A stretch of DNA of 64,000 nt, taken from positions 31,193 through 95,192 of the forward strand of contig CAJKCQ010000001.1 of assembly GCA_905198475.1 (NCBI GenBank), read 5' to 3'. This DNA is from an uncultured Sutterella sp. (GTDB lineage: Bacteria > Pseudomonadota > Gammaproteobacteria > Burkholderiales > Burkholderiaceae_F). Below are positions 58,321-64,000 of this stretch, piece after piece; positions within the stretch are counted from its first letter, which is position 1, and the number at the start of each line of letters is the position of its first letter. A program made the position numbers and the translations under genes. Below the pieces are notes generated by a model. It had not been told where the DNA came from. It saw only the letters and a program-made list of their open reading frames with translations, and did not search any database.

Positions 58321-58946
58321 GCGAGCACGGGTGCGGGAGCGCCGTAGAGGGCGAGAAGCTCCGCGGCCTCGCACACCGGCAGCCCCATGATCGCGGTGTA
58401 GCTGCCGCGGATCGTGCGCACGAAGAGCCCCGCCAGTCCCTGGATGCCGTAGCCGCCCGCCTTGTCGTAGGGCTCGTCGGTCGAGGCGTAGGCGCGGATC
58501 TCCGCTTCGCTCAAAGGGCGCATCTCCACTTCGGACGCCACCGAGACCGTGCGGTAGTCGTCCTTGGAGCGGCCGACGGCGACCACCGTGCGCACCTCGT
58601 GCGCACGGCCCGAGAGCGCCCGCAGGAAGGCCTCGGCCTCCGCGCGGTCGCGGGGTTTGCCGAGCACGCGCCCGTCGATGCTCACCACCGTGTCGGCGGC
58701 GAGCACCGGCAGGCCGCTCACCGCGGCGCCGAGCTCGTCGCGCGCGGCGATGCCGTCCATGAGCTTCGTCACCGCGGTGCGGTGCACGTACTCGGCGGGC
58801 GTCTCGCCGGCGAGCTCCTCCTCGTCGCCCGCGAACCATCCGCGCGGCTCCGAGGGGTCCGAGAGCACCGTGATCTCCCAGCCGTAGAGGCCGAGGAGTT
58901 CGCGGCGGCGCGGGCTTTTGCTCGCGAGACAGATGCGGTTCGACAT
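58287..58946 (-). CDS. maf: Maf-family nucleotide pyrophosphatase
   Basis: Maf proteins hydrolyse dTTP, UTP or modified nucleotides. The 219-residue protein has the N-terminal [14 protein letters not shown], the [18 protein letters not shown] motif with the catalytic Asp, and [30 protein letters not shown]. The order nadD-rsfS-rlmH-maf is that of other Burkholderiales. The final residues are encoded on top of the convergent FKBP gene. An RNase G gene, often next, is absent. Confidence 0.93.
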   Translation of the reverse strand: MSNRICLASKSPRRRELLGLYGWEITVLSDPSEPRGWFAGDEEELAGETPAEYVHRTAVTKLMDGIAARDELGAAVSGLPVLAADTVVSIDGRVLGKPRDRAEAEAFLRALSGRAHEVRTVVAVGRSKDDYRTVSVASEVEMRPLSEAEIRAYASTDEPYDKAGGYGIQGLAGLFVRTIRGSYTAIMGLPVCEAAELLALYGAPAPVLAQRMSTSSTSK

Positions 58947-58979
58947 GGCCGTTCTCCCGGAAAGTGCGCGCCCTTCAGC

Positions 58980-59447
58980 TCAGGCGCGGTGATAGGGGTG
59001 CCCGGCCTCAATCGACCAGGCGCGGTAGATCTGCTCGGCGAGGAGCACGCGCGCGAGAGCATGCGGCAGCGTCATCGCCGAGAGGCGCATCGTGCGGTGC
59101 GCGCGCTCCTTCACGGCGGGCGAGAGCCCGTCGGGACCGCCGATCACGAAGACGATGCGGTCGCCCTCCATGCGCCATTCGGCGAGCGCCCGGGCGAACT
59201 CCACCGTCGTGAAGTCGCGGCCGTGCTCGTCGAGCACGACCACGAAGTCGCCCGGCTCGAGCGCGGCGAGGATCCGCTCGCCCTCGAGCGCCATCAGGCG
59301 CGCGGGCGTCTGCCCCGCCCGGGGCTCGGTGCGGATCTCCTTCAGCTCGACCGGCCAGGTGCGCGGGAAGCGCGCGAGATACCCCCGCACGGCGTCCTGC
59401 GCCCAGTCGGCGATGTGCTGCCCGACGGCGAGAATGCGGATGCGCAT
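58980..59447 (-). CDS. rlmH: 23S rRNA pseudouridine-1915 N3-methyltransferase
   Basis: RlmH methylates pseudouridine 1915 in helix 69 of assembled ribosomes. The 155-residue SPOUT protein has the knot segments FVIGGPDGLSPAVKERA and MRLSAMTLPHALARVLLAEQIYRAW and ends with the catalytic HPYHRA. Its ATG follows the rsfS stop directly (TAAATG), so translation is coupled. Confidence 0.95.
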   Translation of the reverse strand: MRIRILAVGQHIADWAQDAVRGYLARFPRTWPVELKEIRTEPRAGQTPARLMALEGERILAALEPGDFVVVLDEHGRDFTTVEFARALAEWRMEGDRIVFVIGGPDGLSPAVKERAHRTMRLSAMTLPHALARVLLAEQIYRAWSIEAGHPYHRA

Positions 59448-59852
59448 TTATTCGGCGTCCGGCTGCGGATCGTGCGGACGATGGGGCATCAGGCGCGAGC
59501 CGCACTCGGCCTGCGCCTCAAGGAACACCTCCTTGCCACCCCAGATCTCCTCGAGGTTGTAGTAGTCGCGCACGTTGGGCTGGAGCGCGTGCACGACGAC
59601 CGTGCCGAGGTCGACGAGGACCCACTCGCCCGTGTCTTCGCCCTCCATGCCGAGGACGTCGCCGCCGGCCTGCTTGACGGCCGAGGAGACGGAGAAGGCG
59701 AGCGCGCGGGTCTGGCGGCCCGACGTGCCCGAGGCGATGATCACGCGCTCGAACTGGTCGGTGAGCGCTTCGGTGTTGAAGATCTTGATGTCCTTCGCCT
59801 TGACGTCCTCAAGGGCGTTGACGGCGATCGAAACGAGTTCGTTGAGTTCCAT
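59448..59852 (-). CDS. rsfS: Ribosomal silencing factor RsfS
   Basis: RsfS binds L14 and blocks subunit joining in poor conditions. The 134-residue protein has the family pattern VNALEDVKAKDIKIFNTEAL, IIASGTSGRQTRAL, and WVLVDLGTVVVHALQPNVRDYYNLEEIW. It sits between nadD and rlmH as in most bacteria. A 132-base GC-rich gap separates it from nadD. Confidence 0.95.
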   Translation of the reverse strand: MELNELVSIAVNALEDVKAKDIKIFNTEALTDQFERVIIASGTSGRQTRALAFSVSSAVKQAGGDVLGMEGEDTGEWVLVDLGTVVVHALQPNVRDYYNLEEIWGGKEVFLEAQAECGSRLMPHRPHDPQPDAE

Positions 59853-59984
59853 GGTTGTTCCGGAAGAGATGCGTATGGATTGAGGGGCGGCCGGAGGCGG
59901 CGGGCGCCCGCGCTCCGGACCTTGCCGGAGCCGAGGGGCGCCGCTGGAGGCGGCCCGGGATGAATCGGTTTTGGGGCGGCGCCC

Positions 59985-60644
59985 TCAGTGCGCGCCGTAG
60001 AGGCCCCGGCTGCGGATGTAGTCCGCCACGGCGACGGGCAGCCACCCGTCGAGGGCGCGCATCGCGTCGGCGAAGGGCTCGGTGCGCACGCGCCGGCGGA
60101 TCTCCGTGGCGCTCGCCTCGTGCGGCGCCATGTCGAAGAAGGCGACGGCGCCCGAAGGCGAATCGAGGAGCGCACCGGCCGCACGCATGTGGGGCGCGGC
60201 CCACGCCTCAACCTCGGCCGAAGCCGAGAGCGGCCCGCCCGCGCGGCGGCAGACCGCGAGGTCCGCATAGTCGGTGAGTTCGCGCCAGCGCCGCCAGGTG
60301 TGAAGGTTGCGCCACTGATCGCCGCCGAGAATGAGTACGAGCGGAATCGACGGTCCCATGCGGCGCCGCAACCCCGCGAGGGTGTCGATCGTGTACGTGG
60401 GGCCGAGCCGCATGAGCTCGACCGTCTCCACGCCGAAGCCCGCCATTTTATCCAAAGCGAGCTCGAGCATGGCGAGCCGCGCCTCGGCCGGACTCACGAG
60501 GTCCTTCTGCCAGGGGCGGCCGGCCGGAAGAAAGTCCACGCGGGCGAGCCCGAGCGCCTCGCGCGCGGCACGCGCGATGGCGAGGTGTCCTTCGTGAACC
60601 GGATCAAAGGTGCCTCCGAGGAGACCGATGCCGCGGGGGATCAT
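59985..60644 (-). CDS. nadD: Nicotinate-nucleotide adenylyltransferase
   Basis: NadD adenylates nicotinate mononucleotide in NAD synthesis. The 219-residue protein has the nucleotidyltransferase motif LLGGTFDPVHEGHLAIA (8-24), a mid-region VLILGGDQWRNLHTWRRW and late ATEIRRRV. GGAGGCGAAG precedes the ATG. It follows the small exported-protein gene by 18 bases; hemF commonly takes that place in related genomes. Confidence 0.95.
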   Translation of the reverse strand: MIPRGIGLLGGTFDPVHEGHLAIARAAREALGLARVDFLPAGRPWQKDLVSPAEARLAMLELALDKMAGFGVETVELMRLGPTYTIDTLAGLRRRMGPSIPLVLILGGDQWRNLHTWRRWRELTDYADLAVCRRAGGPLSASAEVEAWAAPHMRAAGALLDSPSGAVAFFDMAPHEASATEIRRRVRTEPFADAMRALDGWLPVAVADYIRSRGLYGAH

Positions 60645-60662
60645 CGCTTCGCCTCCGTCCGC

Positions 60663-61307
60663 TCAGGGGTTGCGCACGAGCGAGACGAAGGCGCGCTTCA
60701 CGCGGCCCGCCTCAAATTCGACGCCGAGCCAGTTGAGCTCGAGCTCCTGCAGACCCCGGGCGTTCTTCAGAAAGCGCTGGCTGAACCAGAAGCGCCACCC
60801 GAAGCCGTCGTCGTAGGAGGCCGGCCCGAGGTGCTCGGCGACCTCCGCCTCGGTCATGCCGAGGCCGATGCGGCCGAGCCGGACGGGGAGCTCCCGCGCG
60901 GCGAGCCGTCCGCAGGAGCGCGGCGCCGCTTCGGTCCATTCGAGCTGCGCCTCGGTGAGCGCCTCCGAGCCCGTGGCGATCAGCCAGAGAATGACGGGGC
61001 GTCCACCCTCGGTGCCCGTGAGGCACGCGTAGTCGCGGGCGAAGTCGCCCGCGCCTTCGCGCAGGTGCGCGGCCTCGTGCCGCGCGGCGATGGGCGCGAG
61101 GCGCGCCTCGCCCAGCATGCTCTTCGAGCCGCCGGTCTGCACGAAGCCGCCCGGCGGCTCGGCGAGGGTCGCCGGCGCGTCAAGGAGCGTCGAGGGGTAG
61201 CCGAAGGGTTCGGGGAGATCTCCTGCACCGCCCGCGGCCGCAAAGGCGGCCGAAATTGCGGCGGCGCAGAGTGTGAAGATGCGTGGATGGTTCAAGCAGT
61301 TCTGCAT
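60663..61307 (-). CDS. Exported protein of unknown function
   Basis: The 214-residue protein has a probable signal peptide (hydrophobic IFTLCAAAISAAFAAAGGAG, about 10-29). The mature part includes RLGRIGLGMTEAEVAEHLG, which resembles the short SmpA/OmlA-type beta-lactamase-inhibitor-like repeat, and ends GVEFEAGRVKRAFVSLVRNP; the resemblance is weak. The presumed start codon lies inside a perfect 12-bp inverted repeat and has no clear ribosome-binding site, so the start is uncertain. It occupies the place between purD and nadD. Confidence 0.65.
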   Translation of the reverse strand: MQNCLNHPRIFTLCAAAISAAFAAAGGAGDLPEPFGYPSTLLDAPATLAEPPGGFVQTGGSKSMLGEARLAPIAARHEAAHLREGAGDFARDYACLTGTEGGRPVILWLIATGSEALTEAQLEWTEAAPRSCGRLAARELPVRLGRIGLGMTEAEVAEHLGPASYDDGFGWRFWFSQRFLKNARGLQELELNWLGVEFEAGRVKRAFVSLVRNP

Positions 61308-61318
61308 GCTTGAACCAT
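61287..61318. repeat. Perfect 12-bp inverted repeat over a start codon
   Basis: Arms ATGGTTCAAGCA and TGCTTGAACCAT flank an 8-base loop. The start codon (61305-61307) of the exported-protein gene is at the edge of the loop, so the structure could hide it in the mRNA or be a DNA operator. Confidence 0.55.
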
Positions 61319-61381
61319 ACCATCAACTCAGCCCGGCGCGGCTCCCCCGGAGGAGGAGGAGCACGGACCGGACCGCCGGGA

Positions 61382-62665
61382 TCAGCGGCCGACGGCGCGC
61401 CAGCCGATGTCCGAGCGCATCTGCATGCCGTCAAAGTGCACGCCGCGCGCGAGGGCGTAGGCCGTTTCCTGAGCGGCCTTGAGCGGCGCGCCGAGGCCCA
61501 CCGCGCAGAGCACGCGCCCGCCCGAGACGACCGTGCGGCCTTCGGCGTCAAACTTGGTGCCCGCGTGGAAGACGCGCGCGTCGGGCGTGTTCTCAGGGAG
61601 GCGGTCGATCACGGCGCCCTTTTCGGGGGCCTGCGGATAGCCGCGCGCGGCGATCACGACGCCGAGGGCGCTGCGCTCGTCCCAGTCGATCTTCGCCTCG
61701 TCGAGGCGGCCGGCAATAGCGGCCTCAACCGTTTCGGAGAAGTCGCTCTTGATGCGCATCATGATCGGCTGCGTCTCCGGGTCGCCCATGCGGCAGTTGA
61801 ACTCAAGCGTCTTCACGTCGGCCGTGCCGTCCGCGCGGCGCTTGATCATCAGGCCCGCGTAGAGGAAGCCCGTGTAGCGCACGCCTTCCTTCGCCATCCC
61901 CGCGACGGTCGGGAGGATGATCTCGCGCATCACCTGCTCGTGGATCTCCGGGGTCACCACCGGGGCGGGCGAATAGGCGCCCATGCCGCCCGTGTTGGGG
62001 CCGCGGTCGGCGTCAAGCAGGCGCTTGTGGTCCTGGCTCGTCGCGAGCGGCAGCACGTGCTCGCCGTCCACCATCACGATGAAGGAGGCCTCCTCGCCCT
62101 CGAGGAAGTCCTCGATCACGACGCGCGCGCCCGCGGCGCCGAACTGGTGGCCTTCGAGCATCGAGTCAATGGCGGCGAGCGCCTCCTCGACGGTCATCGC
62201 GACGACGACGCCCTTGCCCGCGGCGAGGCCGTCGGCCTTGATCACGATCGGAGCACCCTTCTTCTCGACGTAGGCGCGGGCCGCGGTTGGATCCGTGAAG
62301 GTCTCGTACTCGGCGGTCGGGATCGCGTGGCGCTTCATGAAGGCCTTGGCGAAGTCCTTGGAGCTCTCGAGCTGCGCGGCGGCCTTCTCCGGCCCGAAAA
62401 TGCCGAGGCCGGCGCGGCGGAATTCGTCCACGACGCCCGCGGCGAGAGGCGCCTCGGGGCCGACCACGGTGAAGGCGACACCTTCGCGCTTGACGAACTC
62501 AACGAGCTCTTCGTTCTTAGTGAGCGCGACGTTCTCGAGTTTATCCGTCTGCGCCGTGCCGGCGTTGCCCGGGGCGACGTAGACCTTTTCAACGCGCGGA
62601 CTCTGCGCAAGACGCCAGGCGAGCGCGTGTTCGCGGCCGCCGCTGCCGATCACCAGAAGCTTCAT
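61382..62665 (-). CDS. purD: Phosphoribosylamine-glycine ligase
   Basis: PurD joins phosphoribosylamine and glycine in the second step of purine synthesis. The 427-residue ATP-grasp protein has MKLLVIGSGGREHALAWRL, VVGPEAPLAAG, PIVIKADGLAAGKGVVVA, and the signature FNCRMGDPETQ with metal-binding residues. The second of two close Met codons is preferred because GGAG is then at the usual distance. It is downstream of yebC. Confidence 0.96.
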   Translation of the reverse strand: MKLLVIGSGGREHALAWRLAQSPRVEKVYVAPGNAGTAQTDKLENVALTKNEELVEFVKREGVAFTVVGPEAPLAAGVVDEFRRAGLGIFGPEKAAAQLESSKDFAKAFMKRHAIPTAEYETFTDPTAARAYVEKKGAPIVIKADGLAAGKGVVVAMTVEEALAAIDSMLEGHQFGAAGARVVIEDFLEGEEASFIVMVDGEHVLPLATSQDHKRLLDADRGPNTGGMGAYSPAPVVTPEIHEQVMREIILPTVAGMAKEGVRYTGFLYAGLMIKRRADGTADVKTLEFNCRMGDPETQPIMMRIKSDFSETVEAAIAGRLDEAKIDWDERSALGVVIAARGYPQAPEKGAVIDRLPENTPDARVFHAGTKFDAEGRTVVSGGRVLCAVGLGAPLKAAQETAYALARGVHFDGMQMRSDIGWRAVGR

Positions 62666-62752
62666 TCTCATTTCTCCAGGGACAAGGGAAGGGAGGACGG
62701 CGCGCTGATGGGCGCGTCCTCAGTTCAAATTTTCTCAGAAATCAGGTATCAG

Positions 62753-62792
62753 AACGGCCGGGAGATCGCTCAACCCGGCCGTTTTTGTTTTT
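62753..62792 (+). terminator. Plus-strand terminator between purD and yebC
   Basis: A perfect 10-bp stem (62753-62762 with 62774-62783) is followed by TTTTGTTTTTT on the plus strand. On the minus strand, where both flanking genes lie, there is no U run after the stem. The transcript it would end is not known. Confidence 0.7.
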
Positions 62793-62829
62793 TGGGGGAC
62801 CCCCGGTCCCTCCGGAAATCGCTTTTGGC

Positions 62830-63570
62830 TTACTCCTCGTCGGCGAGTTCGTACTCGGCGGAGGTGTAGACCTGCTGGACGTCGTCGAGATCCTCGAGCG
62901 CGTCGATGAGGCGCTGCATGCGCGCGGCCTCGTCGCCCTCGAGATGCATCTCGTTGAGGGCCTTCCAGGTGATTTCGGCCACTTCGGGCTTCATGCCGTG
63001 GGCTTCGAAGGCCTTGGAGACGTCGTCGAACGCTTCGGGAGCGCAGGTGACTTCGATCGAGCCGTCTTCATCGGCGACGACGTCGTCGGCGCCCGCCTCA
63101 AGGGCGACTTCCATCGCCTGGTCTTCGGTCACGACGCCCGGGGCGAAGAGAAAGACGCCGACGTGCTTGAACTGGAAGGAGACCGAGCCCTCGGTGCCGA
63201 GGTTGCCGCCGTTCTTCGAGAGGATGTGGCGGACGTCGGCCACCGTGCGCACGCGGTTGTCCGTCGTGCAGTCGATGATCAGGGCGGCGCCGCCCACGCC
63301 GTAGCCTTCGTAGCGGACGTCTTCGTAGGAGACGCCTTCGAGCTGGCCGGTGCCCTTCAGAATGGCGTTCTGGATCGTGTCCTTAGGCACATTGCCGGCG
63401 CGCGCCTTGATGAGCGCGAGGCGCAGACGGGAGTTCGACTCCGGCTCGCCGCCGCCCATGCGCGCGGCGACGATGATCTCGCGGACGAGCTTCGTCCACA
63501 GATTGGAGCGCTTCGCATCCTGACGGCCCTTGCGGTGCTGAATATTGGCCCACTTGGAATGACCCGACAT
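62830..63570 (-). CDS. yebC: YebC/PmpR-family protein (TACO1)
   Basis: The 246-residue protein begins [18 protein letters not shown], the invariant start of this family, and has [31 protein letters not shown] and a late acidic stretch. Members act as regulators or help ribosomes pass proline-rich stretches. It leads the yebC-purD group typical of Burkholderiales. Confidence 0.95.
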   Translation of the reverse strand: MSGHSKWANIQHRKGRQDAKRSNLWTKLVREIIVAARMGGGEPESNSRLRLALIKARAGNVPKDTIQNAILKGTGQLEGVSYEDVRYEGYGVGGAALIIDCTTDNRVRTVADVRHILSKNGGNLGTEGSVSFQFKHVGVFLFAPGVVTEDQAMEVALEAGADDVVADEDGSIEVTCAPEAFDDVSKAFEAHGMKPEVAEITWKALNEMHLEGDEAARMQRLIDALEDLDDVQQVYTSAEYELADEE

Positions 63571-63850
63571 GTTGTTTCAACCTCTAGAGGAATGGGGGGA
63601 GCTTTGACTTTGAGACTCGGCTGCGCGGAGCGCGGAGCGCTGAGCCCGCGCCGGCAGCAGGCGCGGGGGGAGGCGCGCTTCTTCGGGCGCCCTCCGGCCG
63701 TGCGGCCCCGGCAGATGGAAAACTGGACGGGAGGCGCCCCGCGGGGCGGCTCCGCCGCGTCACGGTCGGCAGTCGGCCGGGCGCGGGAAAACGCGTATTT
63801 TAGTGCATCCCGGCCGCTCTTTTCAGCGTTTTCGCGCGGCGGCTCGGCGG

Positions 63851-63888
63851 AAAAAAGGCGGGGCGCCTCCGATGAGAAGCGCTCCGCC
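63851..63888 (-). terminator. Terminator for a minus-strand transcript entering from the right
   Basis: On the minus strand a 10-bp stem (arms 63857-63866 and 63879-63888, one G-T pair) is followed by TTTTTT. Confidence 0.7.
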
Positions 63889-63931
63889 CCGGAACCGGCG
63901 GACCGGACCGGAGGATTATTCCGGTCCTGGT

Positions 63932-64000
63932 TCAGGCCTTTGCGGTTACCAAACCGAGCCGTAAAGCCCCGTCATTCATGGCGGGGATATAAGGCGACGC
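63932..64000 (-). mobile_element. Possible end of an IS200/IS605-type element
   Basis: CCCCGTCATTCATGGCGGGG (63967-63986) folds into a near-perfect hairpin of the kind found at the tnpB 3' end in many IS605-family elements. The minus strand across it reads SPYIPAMNDGALRLGLVTAKA before a stop at 63932. The rest lies outside the window, so this is a resemblance only. Confidence 0.25.

Larger units (their letters stand above)
63571..64000. other. Right-edge non-coding region
   Basis: These 430 bases contain no complete gene. They hold the yebC promoter region, a minus-strand terminator at 63851-63888 for something that enters from beyond the right edge, and a hairpin resembling an IS200/IS605 end. 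Confidence 0.5.

Overview
The window is a chromosomal segment of a GC-rich (roughly two-thirds G+C by eye) Gram-negative bacterium. Gene content and order point to Betaproteobacteria, order Burkholderiales, most likely the anaerobic gut family Sutterellaceae; genus is not decidable here. The reasons are a Burkholderiales-like order (gyrA-serC-cmk-rpsA-ihfB beside mtaD-ompA-gph; yebC-purD-nadD-rsfS-rlmH-maf), a betaproteobacterial OmpA and porin, and an anaerobic respiratory gene set (Tat molybdopterin oxidoreductase with TorD chaperone, NapC/NirT-type cytochrome, Wolinella-type FrdC, periplasmic arylsulfate sulfotransferase, molybdate uptake).

Layout. 1-11.0 kb: partial porin, ihfB, rpsA, cmk, serC and gyrA (all minus), then mtaD, ompA, gph (plus). 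11.1-14.6 kb: tmRNA gene followed by an MmeI-like single-chain restriction-modification gene that looks acquired. 14.7-18.2 kb: torD facing a two-gene dmsB/dmsA-like operon. 18.5-25.2 kb: AsmA/DUF748 protein, tRNA-Thr(CGU), tsaE-amiC, fba, dgkA. 25.3-31.2 kb: purC, purE-purK-tsaC, an ArsC-like protein, an EamA transporter and murI. 31.2-35.8 kb: thioesterase, cyclase, nitroreductase, DUF72, a response regulator without its phospho-acceptor, and a Spy-like chaperone. 36.0-43.4 kb: assT, purB, modABC and divergent modE. 43.6-50.4 kb: tetraheme cytochrome, pepN, fbp, budA, a LapA-like coiled-coil protein, upp. 50.8-57.5 kb: stand-alone frdC, pepP, a small lipoprotein, and a 1135-residue protein that has a DEAD-box helicase fold pattern but has lost essentially every catalytic motif. 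58-63.6 kb: FKBP, maf, rlmH, rsfS, nadD, a small exported protein, purD, yebC. The right edge may hold the end of an IS200/IS605-like element.

The respiratory parts fit together: modABC/modE supply and sense molybdate for the molybdenum cofactor of the DmsA-like enzyme, TorD matures it, and the NapC-type and FrdC proteins sit at the quinol pool. FNR-like boxes precede the cytochrome and frdC genes. From memory of Burkholderiales gene order, genes for ubiquinone synthesis (ubiG), aromatic amino acids (pheA/hisC/tyrA/aroA) and oxygen-dependent haem synthesis (hemF) are absent from the places they usually occupy, which suits a menaquinone-based anaerobe.

The observations most worth following are the catalytically dead DEAD-box-like protein with its acidic/basic tail, the receiver protein lacking Asp and Thr beside a spy gene with helically phased direct repeats, the Ile/Gln pair at the GyrA quinolone positions, the orphan FrdC, and the CxxxCH haem site in the cytochrome.
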